Shown: piece after piece, positions 1 to 7,641 of the stretch
Position numbering within the stretch: the stretch's first letter is position 1
Layout: every line of letters begins with the position of its first letter
The notes under the pieces: model-generated
Told to the model about the DNA's origin: nothing
The model's database searches: none
The model's input: only the letters and a program-made list of their open reading frames with translations
Program-made: the position numbers and the translations under genes
NCBI RefSeq assembly: GCF_003351345.1
Contig: NZ_QQTO01000021.1
Coordinates: 310,001 to 374,000, forward strand
DNA: 64,000 nt
Direction of reading: 5' to 3'
DNA from: Allobosea caraganae
GTDB taxonomy: Bacteria > Pseudomonadota > Alphaproteobacteria > Rhizobiales > Beijerinckiaceae

Positions 1-38
1 TCGAGACGGCGCGATATAGGGGGAGGGGCGCTAGCTCG

Positions 39-719
39 TCAAGCCTCAAGGGCGAGTTGCTCATCGCCATTTGCCGCCTGGGGCTGCGCGGAGGCGAGCT
101 TGCGCAGCCGCACCACCCGGAAATAGCCTCGCCCGATATGCACGGTCTCGTAGCGGCCGGTGGCCTTGGCCCAGTCGGTCAGGCGGCTGACCTTGAAATC
201 GGCGCTCCAGCCGATCGCCTTGGCGATCGGGGCGAGCGCACTCCAGAGCGGGGCGGCGAAGTCGCGGTCGTCGACGAGACGGCTGGCGATGACGATCTCG
301 CCGCCCGGCTTCAGCACGCGGTCCATTTCTGCCAGCGCCTGCTCGGCATCCGGCACGAGCGTGATCACGAATTGCGCGGTGACCGCATCGAAGCTTTCGG
401 TCGCGAAGCCGAGCCGGCAGGCATCCATCACCATCAGGCCGAGCACGTGGTCGAGGCCCTGGTTCGCGACCTTGCGCGCGGCCATCTTCAGCATGTCGAG
501 CGAGAGGTCGACCGCGACGACGCGCGACCCGGGCGTGAAATATTGCAGGGTCAGCCCGGTGCCGACGCCGATCTCGAGGATGTCGGGCCCGCAGGCGCAG
601 GCGGCGGCGACGGATTCGCGCTGCGGCTGCTCCAGCATGCCCTGGTAGATCTTGTCATAGACCTTCGCCCACACTGCATAGGCCCGCTTCTGGCTTTCCA
701 GATGATGTGTCACGGGCAT
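39..719 (-). CDS. class I SAM-dependent methyltransferase, PmtA-like
   Basis: A 226-residue Rossmann-fold methyltransferase. The SAM-binding motif I is ILEIGVGTG at about residues 47-55, followed by the acidic loop VAVDLS (Asp71). Later motifs are FDAVTAQFV and the post-motif VLKPGGEIVIASR. The N-terminal YDKIYQGML segment and the overall length resemble the rhizobial/Rhodobacter phosphatidylethanolamine N-methyltransferase PmtA, which makes phosphatidylcholine at the membrane. That substrate is inferred from memory of the family and is not proven. Related ubiquinone-type methyltransferases are an alternative. The gene ends near the window edge and shares its strand with mnmA, whose stop lies 40 bases upstream, so the two may be co-transcribed. 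Confidence 0.8.
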   Translation of the reverse strand: MPVTHHLESQKRAYAVWAKVYDKIYQGMLEQPQRESVAAACACGPDILEIGVGTGLTLQYFTPGSRVVAVDLSLDMLKMAARKVANQGLDHVLGLMVMDACRLGFATESFDAVTAQFVITLVPDAEQALAEMDRVLKPGGEIVIASRLVDDRDFAAPLWSALAPIAKAIGWSADFKVSRLTDWAKATGRYETVHIGRGYFRVVRLRKLASAQPQAANGDEQLALEA

Positions 720-759
720 GGCGCGGCTCGGTCGGGTCGGGGTGGAACGGGCGCGGCAA

Positions 760-1938
760 TCAGGAGGCGAGCGCTAGGTCGGGACTGGTGGTGCTGATGC
801 GCGCCGTCGGCGACAGGATGGTGCCGCCGCCGAGGACGCGGGCGCCGGGGCGGGCATTCTCGTAGATCACGCAGGCCTGGCCGGGCGAGACGCCCTCCTC
901 TTCGCCCGCCAGCACGACCTTGAGGCCGGCCTCGTCGCGCAGCAGCCTGGCTTCGCGCGGGGCGCGGGTCGAGCGCACGCGCACGGCGATGTCGAGCCCA
1001 TCCTCCGGCAGCGCGTCGGGGGCGACGTCGCCGAGCCAGTTGAGGTCGCGCAGCCTGATCTCGCGGATGCCGAGCGCCTCGCGCGGGCCGACGATGACGC
1101 GGGCCGCGTCGGCATCGAGCCGGAGCACGTAGAGCGGCTCGGCGGCGCTGAGGCCCAGGCCCTTGCGCTGGCCGACCGTGTAGCGCAGCACGCCCTCGTG
1201 GCGGCCGAGCACCCGGCCGTCGAGATGGACGATCTCGCCGGGGCGGGCGGCGCCGGGCTTCAGCCGCTCGATCACGTCGGCATAGCGGCCGTTCGGGACG
1301 AAGCAGATGTCCTGGCTGTCGGGCTTGTCGGCAATGGCGAGGCCGAGTTCGGCGGCGAGCGCGCGGGTCTGCGTCTTGTCGATCTCGCCGAGCGGGAAGC
1401 GCAGCAGGTCGAGCTGCTCCTGCGTCGTCGCATAGAGGAAATAGCTCTGGTCGCGGTTCTCGTCGGCGGCGCGGAACAGGCCGCGATGGCCGTTCGCGAG
1501 CGCGCGGCTGCTGACATAGTGACCGGTCGCCAATGCGTCGGCGCCGAGCTCGCGGGCGAGGCCGAGCAGATCGCGGAACTTCACGGTGCGATTGCACTCG
1601 ACGCAGGGGATCGGCGTCTCGCCGGCGAGGTAGCTTTCGGCGAAGCGCTCGATCACGGCGTCGCGGAAGCGGCTCTCATAGTCGAGCACGTAATGCGGGA
1701 TGTCGATCGCCTCGGCGACGCGGCGGGCATCGTGGATGTCCTGCCCGGCGCAGCAGGCCCCGGCGCGATGCACGGCGGCGCCGTGATCGTAGAGCTGCAA
1801 GGTGACGCCGATGACGTCATAGCCCGCACGCTTCAGCAGGGCCGCGACCACCGAGGAATCGACGCCGCCCGACATCGCCGCGACGACGCGCGTGGCCGCG
1901 GGCGGCTTGGCGATGTCGAGGGAGTTGAGCGCGGTCAT
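760..1938 (-). CDS. mnmA: tRNA-specific 2-thiouridylase MnmA
   Basis: A 392-residue cytoplasmic enzyme that puts sulfur on C2 of the wobble uridine of Lys, Glu and Gln tRNAs. The PP-loop ATP motif SGGVDSS is at residues 23-29. The catalytic-pair cysteines expected for the family are visible: Cys115 in the [10 protein letters not shown] motif and Cys212 in SQDICFVPN. The TGHY motif (about 138-141) and DQSYFLY motif (about 163-169) are also family hallmarks. Length is slightly above the usual 360-380 because of a roughly 15-residue N-terminal extension. It is transcribed away from fliK, leaving a 240-base divergent region that holds the fliK promoter. Confidence 0.96.
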   Translation of the reverse strand: MTALNSLDIAKPPAATRVVAAMSGGVDSSVVAALLKRAGYDVIGVTLQLYDHGAAVHRAGACCAGQDIHDARRVAEAIDIPHYVLDYESRFRDAVIERFAESYLAGETPIPCVECNRTVKFRDLLGLARELGADALATGHYVSSRALANGHRGLFRAADENRDQSYFLYATTQEQLDLLRFPLGEIDKTQTRALAAELGLAIADKPDSQDICFVPNGRYADVIERLKPGAARPGEIVHLDGRVLGRHEGVLRYTVGQRKGLGLSAAEPLYVLRLDADAARVIVGPREALGIREIRLRDLNWLGDVAPDALPEDGLDIAVRVRSTRAPREARLLRDEAGLKVVLAGEEEGVSPGQACVIYENARPGARVLGGGTILSPTARISTTSPDLALAS

Positions 1939-2014
1939 GAGGGGCGGGGCGGTCCGGTTAAAAAACGGTATGTGGCGGCTCTATACCGGCTTTGCCAGAA
2001 GGCTGCCAGTCATG

Positions 2015-2066
2015 TGCTCGGCAAATCCTGCCGTGCCAGTGCTGGAGGCCGGGCGATTCTTGCCCG
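2015..2066 (+). promoter_or_regulatory. two FlbD (ftr)-type palindromes upstream of fliK
   Basis: The first site is an imperfect palindrome at 2015-2037: TGCTCGGCAA and CTGCCGTGCC separated by 3 bases, 10-3-10 geometry, 7 of 10 positions matching. The second, at 2050-2066, has CGGGC and GCCCG arms around a TTC centre. Their centres lie about 32 bases apart, near three helical turns, and about 60-110 bases upstream of a sigma-54 promoter. As I recall, Caulobacter ftr elements bound by FlbD have this CCCGGCAA/TTGCCGGG character and enhancer-like position. FlbD is encoded at 13.4 kb. Binding is inference. Confidence 0.5.
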
Positions 2067-2118
2067 TAACAGGTCTGGTTTGGCGAGCTAAGCCGTTGAA
2101 ATCAAATCGGTGCGCCAC

Positions 2119-2133
2119 TGGCAAGAGACTTGC
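2119..2133 (+). promoter_or_regulatory. sigma-54 (-24/-12) promoter of fliK-flgD
   Basis: TGGCAAGAGACTTGC matches the sigma-54 consensus TGGCACG-N4-TTGC with one mismatch, and GG and GC are separated by exactly ten bases. It lies 48 bases upstream of the ATG at 2181. It also overlaps an in-frame TTG at 2130, which therefore cannot be a start codon if this promoter is used. RpoN promoters activated by FlbD are the known arrangement for late hook genes in Caulobacter. Confidence 0.7.
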
Positions 2134-2180
2134 TGACCGCGATACCGGGTGCGTCTCCTGCCCGCGATCCGGAATTGCCG

Positions 2181-3752
2181 ATGTCCGCCGTGTCCTACCC
2201 GCTCCCGTCGCCCAGCCCCGATCCGGTGCCGCTGCGCCGCCGCGCGCCGGAGGCCGATAGCGGCCGCGACGCCGCGCCGTTCAGCCTGCCGGAGGAGCCG
2301 GCTGCCGAGGCCAGGCCAGCGGCGGAGGCGAAGGACGACGCCAAGGCGAGCGAGCCCGCGGTGCAAAAGCCGGTTCAGGACAAGGCCGATTCGACCGGCG
2401 CGCAAGCGGCCCCGGCGAAGCCCGCCGCCGGGCCAGCCGCGGCGAAACCCGTTCAATCCCAGCCGGCCGATGCCGCGGCACCAGCGAGTGTGCAGCCGAA
2501 GCCGGATGTCGGCGCGCTAGTCGCGATTGCGGAGGCGGCGCAGGCGGCCGCAGGCGGGGTCGGGGAGACGAATGCCAAGCCCAAGAAGGCGGAGGGCGAG
2601 GGCAAGGCAGAGGTCAAGGCGAAGGAGGGCGAGACGGCAGATGCCGGCGCCGCCTTGCCGATGCCCATGCCTGACCCCGCGTCGGCGCAGCCGGTCCAAC
2701 CGGCGCCGGTGCTCCCTGTGGGAAGCGAAGCGGTGCAGCAGCCTGCCGTGACCGTCGGCGACGCTCCGGCTCCTGTCTCGGCCGAGGCGCCCGGAGTACA
2801 GGGCGCAAGCGGTCAGCAGGCCGTCATCCAGCTCGAGGTGGTACCCGTCGTGCCCGTGCCCGCGGTGCCTCCGGGGGCCGCTTTCACGGCAGCGGGAGGC
2901 GAGGCGGCTCCCGAGCCGGATCCGGCCTCGGCGCCCGCATCCGACAAGAGGCCGCGTTTGGCTGTAACCGCTCAATTGCCCTTCGATGCCGCTGCATTGG
3001 GACTCACTGGCGCGACCGCGCCTGGCACCGATGCGTCGCTGGAGAAGGTGACGGGGGAGGTGAAGTCCGCCGAAGCCGCCAACGCGAGCCATGCCAAGGC
3101 CGGGGGCGCGGAGGCGTCGACCTCCGCCGCTCCGGCCGAGATCGGCAAACCGGCCGAGACCGCGCAGCAACAGCCGAACCTGACCCCGATCGATTTTTCG
3201 GCGCTGCTCCATTCCCGTGCGGGCAGGTCCGACGCTCCGGTGCTGCCGACCGGCCTCGATCCGGCTGCCACGGCGCAAGCCCAGCTCGCCAACGGCCAGC
3301 ACAACGCGGCGGATGGGCAGCCGACGCCGCTGCATGTCGTGCCGGTCGAGATCGGCCTGCGGGCGCTCGCCGGCAGCAAGCGCTTCGACATCAGGCTCGA
3401 TCCCGCCGAGCTCGGCCGCATCGACGTGAAGCTCGAGATTTCCGACGCGGGCGAGGTCAGCGCCAAGCTGGTGGTCGACCGGGTCGAGACGCTGCACCTG
3501 CTCCAGCGCGATGCGCGGACCCTGGAGCGCGCCTTCGAGCAGGCGGGCCTGAAGCCCTCCGATGCCGGCGTCGACATCACCTTGCGCGACCAGAGCGATC
3601 AATCCGGCTTCCGCCAGAACCGGCAGGACGAGCAGGCGCCGCAGCGCGCGCGGCCGGGCTCCGACGCCGAGATCGACGACATCGCGATTGCCGCCCAGCC
3701 CGTTCCCGTCCGCCGCCTCGTCAGGCTTGGCGGCGTCGATCTCAGCATCTGA
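2181..3752 (+). CDS. fliK: flagellar hook-length control protein FliK
   Basis: A 523-residue secreted ruler protein that sets hook length and switches export specificity. The first 370 residues are a low-complexity, Ala/Pro/Lys-rich linker of the kind seen in FliK. The C-terminal Flg_hook domain (about 375-460) carries the typical RFDIRLDPAELGRIDVKLE segment followed by the LLQRDARTLERAFEQAGL helix. A longer frame opens with TTG at 2130, but that codon sits inside the predicted sigma-54 -12 element, so ATG 2181 is chosen. flgD begins 11 bases after the stop, which indicates one operon. The hook genes themselves are not in this window. Confidence 0.9.
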   Translation: MSAVSYPLPSPSPDPVPLRRRAPEADSGRDAAPFSLPEEPAAEARPAAEAKDDAKASEPAVQKPVQDKADSTGAQAAPAKPAAGPAAAKPVQSQPADAAAPASVQPKPDVGALVAIAEAAQAAAGGVGETNAKPKKAEGEGKAEVKAKEGETADAGAALPMPMPDPASAQPVQPAPVLPVGSEAVQQPAVTVGDAPAPVSAEAPGVQGASGQQAVIQLEVVPVVPVPAVPPGAAFTAAGGEAAPEPDPASAPASDKRPRLAVTAQLPFDAAALGLTGATAPGTDASLEKVTGEVKSAEAANASHAKAGGAEASTSAAPAEIGKPAETAQQQPNLTPIDFSALLHSRAGRSDAPVLPTGLDPAATAQAQLANGQHNAADGQPTPLHVVPVEIGLRALAGSKRFDIRLDPAELGRIDVKLEISDAGEVSAKLVVDRVETLHLLQRDARTLERAFEQAGLKPSDAGVDITLRDQSDQSGFRQNRQDEQAPQRARPGSDAEIDDIAIAAQPVPVRRLVRLGGVDLSI

Positions 3753-3763
3753 AGGGGTCAGCC

Positions 3764-4441
3764 ATGACCATCACCAACGGCCCCGGCGCAGTCACCAACA
3801 ATAGCGGCAGTGCTGCCGGCAGCGCGGCGAACAGCTCGTCGATCGCCGGCAATTTCGACCAGTTCCTGACCCTGCTGACGACGCAGCTCAAGAACCAGAG
3901 CCCACTCGACCCGCTCGACACCAATCAGTTCACCGAGCAGCTCGTGCAGTTCGCCGGCGTCGAGCAGCAGCTCAAGACCAACGAGACGCTGAGCACCCTG
4001 CTCAGCATCAACATGGCGACCACGGCGACGAACGCGGTCGCCTATATCGGCTCGACCATCACGGCGGACGGCGCCAGCAGCCAGCTCAAGAACGGCAAGG
4101 CCGAGTGGAGCGTCAACGCCGCCAAGGGCGGCACCGCGACGATCACGATCAAGGATGCGAAGGGCAGCGTCGTTCGGACGATGACCCAGAACCTGGTCGC
4201 CGGCGACCAGAAGTTCGTCTGGGACGGCAAGACCTCGATCGGCGGCGACGCTGCGCCGGGCGAATACCAGCTTACGGTCGATGCGGTCGACGTCAACGGC
4301 CAGCCGGTCACGACCAAGACGCAGATCAAGGGCATGGTCGACGGCGTCGATTTCAACGGGCTGATCCCGGTCCTGAAGATCGGCGACATCTCGGTGCCGA
4401 TCGACAAGGTCAAGAGCGTCGTGCGCAGCGAGGGGACATGA
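3764..4441 (+). CDS. flgD: flagellar hook assembly/capping protein FlgD
   Basis: A 225-residue hook scaffold that caps the growing hook during FlgE assembly. The conserved N-terminal FlgD motif is present at about residues 27-75 (FDQFLTLLTTQLKNQSPLDP, then TEQLVQFAGVEQQLKTN). It is followed by FlgD Tudor/Ig-like regions with GEYQLTVDAVDVNG at about 165-178. An AAGGGG ribosome site lies 8 bases before the ATG. It is co-transcribed with fliK. The TGA stop forms the first bases of a dispersed 145-bp palindromic repeat, which probably ends or stabilises the transcript. Confidence 0.96.
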   Translation: MTITNGPGAVTNNSGSAAGSAANSSSIAGNFDQFLTLLTTQLKNQSPLDPLDTNQFTEQLVQFAGVEQQLKTNETLSTLLSINMATTATNAVAYIGSTITADGASSQLKNGKAEWSVNAAKGGTATITIKDAKGSVVRTMTQNLVAGDQKFVWDGKTSIGGDAAPGEYQLTVDAVDVNGQPVTTKTQIKGMVDGVDFNGLIPVLKIGDISVPIDKVKSVVRSEGT

Positions 4442-4583
4442 GAGACCGTTCGATGCTTCTGCTGGCGAGGCCGTCTGATGCGGCTGTCTGCGCTTGCGGT
4501 GCTCACGGACCAAAGTTCGCTGCGCTCCGGTTCTTGACAGCCACGCCAGCCGGCTCGCGCCAGCGAAGGCTCAAACGGCCTCT
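4439..4583 (+). repeat. stop-codon-associated palindromic repeat, copy A
   Basis: An imperfect inverted repeat of about 145 bp starting with TGAGAGACCG, whose TGA is the flgD stop, and ending in TCAAACGGCCTCT. Inner arms are GGCGAGGCCGTC and GACAGCCACGCC. The core is GCGGTGCTCACGGACC. Three other copies in this window (14783, 46422, 61012) share the sequence, orientation and position at a stop codon. Confidence 0.85.
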
Positions 4584-4658
4584 GAGGCGGGGTGCTCGCA
4601 GGATAGCGAAATGCGGCGCTATCGCTTTAGGCAATTCTTAAAGCAGCTGGCTTATGGT

Positions 4659-4683
4659 CAACTCAAGTAGGTCTGTTGAGTTG
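4659..4683. promoter_or_regulatory. perfect inverted repeat just upstream of sciP
   Basis: CAACTCAA and TTGAGTTG form a perfect 8-bp inverted repeat with a 9-base spacer, ending 12 bases before the sciP ATG. The geometry suits either a dimeric regulator operator or a short leader hairpin that overlaps the ribosome-binding region. No regulator can be named from sequence alone. Confidence 0.4.
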
Positions 4684-4695
4684 TGTGAGTGTATC

Positions 4696-4971
4696 ATGAC
4701 CGAGCCTTTGCGACCGCGGGTGAAGTACGTGATCGGACCGGACGGAAGTCCGCTGACGATCGCCGATCTGCCGCCGATGAATACGCGCCGCTGGGTGATC
4801 CGGCGGAAAGCCGAGGTGGTCGCCGCCGTGCGCGGCGGGCTGCTCAGCCTGGAAGAAGCCTGCCAGCGCTATACGCTGACAGTCGACGAGTTCCTGAGCT
4901 GGCAGATGTCGATCGACCAGCACGGCCTTGCCGGGCTGCGCACGACGCGCATCCAGCATTATCGCCAGTAA
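4696..4971 (+). CDS. sciP: CtrA inhibitor SciP (DUF1153)
   Basis: A 91-residue helix-turn-helix protein. The whole sequence fits DUF1153/SciP: VKYVIGPDGSPLTIADLPP, then RWVIRRKAEVVAAVRGGLLS and EEACQRYTLTVDEFLSWQ. In Caulobacter, SciP binds CtrA and blocks activation of CtrA promoters in G1 cells. The frame opens earlier (TTG 4654), but conservation begins at ATG 4696, which follows a 25-base palindromic leader. It stands as a single gene after flgD, separated by repeat copy A, and is followed by a hairpin terminator. ctrA and chpT are also in this window. A paralogous DUF1153 role cannot be excluded. Confidence 0.88.
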   Translation: MTEPLRPRVKYVIGPDGSPLTIADLPPMNTRRWVIRRKAEVVAAVRGGLLSLEEACQRYTLTVDEFLSWQMSIDQHGLAGLRTTRIQHYRQ

Positions 4972-5011
4972 ACCGGCGATCCAGGCGACGGAGTTTCCGC
5001 TTCAGTTTCGA

Positions 5012-5034
5012 GGCGCGCTGAAAGGCGCGCCTTT
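5012..5034 (+). terminator. rho-independent terminator after sciP
   Basis: The GGCGCGC/GCGCGCC stem of 7 bp with a 6-base loop is followed by a short T run (CTTTCGTGCTTT). It lies 40 bases downstream of the sciP stop. Confidence 0.65.
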
Positions 5035-5046
5035 CGTGCTTTCTGA

Positions 5047-5094
5047 AGCATCGGCCCGAAAAGTGGCATGCGGCCTTGGGAAAAGGCCGATGCT
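5047..5094. repeat. GCATCGG...GAAAAGTGG palindromic repeat
   Basis: An imperfect palindrome with AGCATCGGCC and GGCCGATGCT arms and a GAAAAGTGG internal motif. Related copies are at 15408, 28574, 34596 and 36925. Elements of this type (GAAAAGTGG/ACCGG palindromes) are widespread in Rhizobiales intergenic DNA. Confidence 0.75.
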
Positions 5095-5106
5095 GGAGCT
5101 CTTGCC

Positions 5107-6942
5107 TCAGTCCAGCTCGAAGCTCTCCTTGTAATCGAGCTTCAGGCCCGGGTCCTGCTCTTCCTTGCGCAGCACGCTGTTGCCGACGACCAGCAGCTCG
5201 ATCTCCGAGCCCATGAAGCAGCGGAAGGCGTCGCTCGCGCTGCAGACGATCGGCTCGCCGCGGACGTTGAAGCTGGTATTGACCACGACCGGGCAGCCGG
5301 TCAGCGCCTTGAACCGGCTGATCAGCGCGTGATAGCGCGGGTTGGTGTCGGCATGGACCGTCTGGATGCGGGCGGAATAGTCGACATGGGTGACGGCGGG
5401 GATGGTCGAGCGCGGCACGTTGAGCTTGTCGATGCCGAACAGTGCCTTCTCGGCCTCGCTCATCTCGCGGCGCAGGCCCTTCTGCACGTCGGCGACGAGC
5501 AGCATGTAGGGCGAGTCTTCGTCGATCTCGAACCAGTCGGCGACATCCTCCCGCAGCACCGAGGGGGCGAAGGGGCGGAAGCTCTCGCGGTACTTCACCT
5601 TGAGATTGAGCGTCTTCTGCATTTGCGGGGAGCGCGGGTCGCCCAAAATCGAGCGGCTGCCAAGCGCGCGCGGGCCGAACTCCATGCGGCCCTGCATCCA
5701 GCCGACAGCCTTGCCGTCGGCGAGCGCCTGGGCGGTGGTCTCGATCAGCGCGGCATCGTCGAGCGTCTCGAAACGGGCGCCGGCCGCCGTCAGTTCGGCC
5801 TCGATCTCGGCCTGGCTGAAGCTCGGGCCGAGATAGCTGCCCTGCATGGCGTCGCCGTTGCCTGAGCGGGGCGGGCGCTCATGGCCAGCATAGAGGTGAT
5901 AACCCGCGAGCGCGGCGCCGAGCGCGCCGCCGGCATCGCCTGCAGCGGGTTGGATCCAGATGTTGTCGAAGACGTTCTCGCGCAGCAGCTTGCCGTTGGC
6001 GACGCAGTTCAGCGCGACGCCGCCGGCGAGGCAGAGGTTCTTTTGGCCGGTCTCGGCCCGCACGGAGCGGGCGAGGCGCAGCACGATCTCCTCGGTCACG
6101 GCCTGGACCGAGGCGGCCATGTCCATGTGGAACTGGGTGAGCAACTGCTCGGGCTGGCGCACCGACTGGCCGAAGAGCGCGGCGAAGCGCTCGTTGGTCA
6201 TGGTCAGGCCCGAGGCGTAGTTGAAATAGCTCTGGTCGAGATGGAAGCTGCCATCGGGCTTGAGGTCGATCAGCTTGTCGAGCATCAGGGCGGCGAAGCG
6301 CGGCTCGCCATAGGGCGCCAGGCCCATGACCTTGTACTCGCCGGAATTGACCTTGAAGCCGGTATAGTAGGTCACCGCCGAGTAGAGCAGCCCGAGCGAA
6401 TGCGGGAAGTGCAGCTCCTTGTGGATCTTCAGGTCCTTGCCGCTGCCGATGGCGAGCGTCATCGTCGCCCATTCGCCGACGCCGTCCATGGTCAGCACGG
6501 CGGCATCATCGAAGGGCGAGGGGTAGAAGGCCGAGGCAGCGTGCGAGAGGTGGTGCTCGGTGAAGAGCAGCTTCTCGACGTCGAAACCGGGCGCGATCTT
6601 GCGCAGCTCCTTGCCCAAAATGCTCTTCTGGAACAGCTTTTCGCGCAGCCAGAGCGGCATCGCCATGCGGAACGAGTTGAAGCCGCGCGGCGCGACCGCG
6701 AGATAGGTCTCCAGCAGGCGCTCGAACTTCACGAAGGGCTTGTCGTAGAAGACGACCGCATCGAGCTCGTCGAGGCCGCAGCCGGCGACCGAGAGGCAAT
6801 AGTCGACAGCCTTGGCCGGGAAGTCGGCATCGTGCTTCCGGCGGGTGAAGCGCTCCTCCTGCGCCGCTGCCGCAATGACGCCATCGACGACCAGCGCGGC
6901 GGCGCTGTCATGGTAGAGGCCCGAGATTCCCAGAACGCGCAT
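5107..6942 (-). CDS. carbamoyltransferase, NodU/CmcH/SxtI family
   Basis: A 611-residue O-carbamoyltransferase. The N-terminal Kae1-like domain starts with MRVLGISGLYHDSAAAL. The metal/active-site HHLSHAASA motif is at 130-138 and Asp153 follows in TMDGVGEW. The LAGGVALNCVANGK motif (about 320-333) and the C-terminal NTSFNVRGEPIV motif are also typical. Such enzymes use carbamoyl phosphate and ATP to carbamoylate a hydroxyl group, for example on Nod factors, cephamycin or saxitoxin. The acceptor here is unknown. The frame extends upstream, but MRVLG is the family start. It is the last gene of a trio with a 49-residue DUF5989 protein and a SxtJ-like membrane protein, a set that recalls sxtI-J-K. 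Confidence 0.9.
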   Translation of the reverse strand: MRVLGISGLYHDSAAALVVDGVIAAAAQEERFTRRKHDADFPAKAVDYCLSVAGCGLDELDAVVFYDKPFVKFERLLETYLAVAPRGFNSFRMAMPLWLREKLFQKSILGKELRKIAPGFDVEKLLFTEHHLSHAASAFYPSPFDDAAVLTMDGVGEWATMTLAIGSGKDLKIHKELHFPHSLGLLYSAVTYYTGFKVNSGEYKVMGLAPYGEPRFAALMLDKLIDLKPDGSFHLDQSYFNYASGLTMTNERFAALFGQSVRQPEQLLTQFHMDMAASVQAVTEEIVLRLARSVRAETGQKNLCLAGGVALNCVANGKLLRENVFDNIWIQPAAGDAGGALGAALAGYHLYAGHERPPRSGNGDAMQGSYLGPSFSQAEIEAELTAAGARFETLDDAALIETTAQALADGKAVGWMQGRMEFGPRALGSRSILGDPRSPQMQKTLNLKVKYRESFRPFAPSVLREDVADWFEIDEDSPYMLLVADVQKGLRREMSEAEKALFGIDKLNVPRSTIPAVTHVDYSARIQTVHADTNPRYHALISRFKALTGCPVVVNTSFNVRGEPIVCSASDAFRCFMGSEIELLVVGNSVLRKEEQDPGLKLDYKESFELD

Positions 6943-6955
6943 CGGCGATGGCGCT

Positions 6956-7105
6956 CTAGAACAGCGTGTAGACGAAGGGCGCGACCGCGCTGCCATGGGT
7001 CAGCACCAAGAGGCCGCCGAAGAGCAGGCTGATCAGCAGGACCGGCACCAGCCAGAACTTCTTTCTCGCCGCCATGAAGCGGAAGAACTCTCGCAGAAAC
7101 GACAT
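6956..7105 (-). CDS. DUF5989-type small membrane protein
   Basis: A 49-residue protein beginning MSFLREFFRFMAARKKFW, then one hydrophobic segment (about 19-36, LVPVLLISLLFGGLLVLT) and the tail GSAVAPFVYTLF. The amphipathic basic N terminus, single membrane helix and APFVYTLF end fit the DUF5989 family, whose members sit beside NodU-type carbamoyltransferases. It is too short for routine ORF calling. Its stop is 13 bases upstream of the carbamoyltransferase start, and a 13-base gap separates it from the preceding SxtJ-like gene, so one operon is likely. It may be a membrane anchor or chaperone for the enzyme, but this is inference. Confidence 0.8.
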   Translation of the reverse strand: MSFLREFFRFMAARKKFWLVPVLLISLLFGGLLVLTHGSAVAPFVYTLF

Positions 7106-7118
7106 CAGCAGCGTCCCA

Positions 7119-7553
7119 TCAGAATTGGTCTTTCATCGAGGCCGCTTCCGGCCCCGGCGGATCGCGACTGATCCAGTAGGTCTTGGCCTCGGGCTTGCGC
7201 TTCAGGCCGAGGAAATCCTTGCCGAACAGGCGTGCCAGCGCGCCGATCGGCGTGAAGACGAGGAAGAAGAGCAGGCCAAGCACGATCGGGTTGACGATGG
7301 CGCCGAGCAGCAGGCCGAGCCTGGTCCAGAGCTTGTTGAGCGGGGCGAGCAGCGAGGCCTTGATCAGGGCGACGGCCAGGAAGAGCGCGGCAAGCGCGAT
7401 CAGCCAGGGCCAGGCACGGCCGGCATGCCAGCCGTTAAAGCCGGCGAGCAGCGTGAAGAAGCCGGCGAAGACCAGGCCGAAGGATCGGTCGCTCGACCCT
7501 TCCACCGCGTCATGGCCCGGCTGGAACTCGTGATGCACGCCCTTGCTCGCCAC
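7119..7553 (-). CDS. SxtJ-like membrane protein
   Basis: A 144-residue integral membrane protein with hydrophobic segments at about 25-41, 49-66 and 79-105, and a cytoplasmic C-terminal tail containing LGLKRKPEAKTYWISRD. The conserved SFGLVFAGFFTLLAGF and PLNKLWTRLGLLLGAIVNPIVLGLLFFL pattern is that of the SxtJ family, named from the saxitoxin cluster. It is the first gene of the trio with the DUF5989 protein and the carbamoyltransferase. The biochemical role is unknown. Constant co-occurrence with the enzyme suggests it presents or exports the carbamoylated product. Confidence 0.78.
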   Translation of the reverse strand: MASKGVHHEFQPGHDAVEGSSDRSFGLVFAGFFTLLAGFNGWHAGRAWPWLIALAALFLAVALIKASLLAPLNKLWTRLGLLLGAIVNPIVLGLLFFLVFTPIGALARLFGKDFLGLKRKPEAKTYWISRDPPGPEAASMKDQF

Positions 7554-7641
7554 GCGATGCTCCCGCTTCCGTCGCGCGCTGTCTAGACGATTACGGCCGA
7601 ATGCAAAACAGGCTTGTCCGGGCGGCGGCCCGTCGCCGGTC

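Noticed and set aside
2130..2180. Upstream TTG start for fliK
   Set aside because: The TTG is part of the predicted sigma-54 -12 element, so it would not be in the transcript.
5107..7553. Carbamoyltransferase as a nodulation gene (nodU)
   Set aside because: No other nod genes or nod-box promoter are present, and the DUF5989/SxtJ partners argue for another role.
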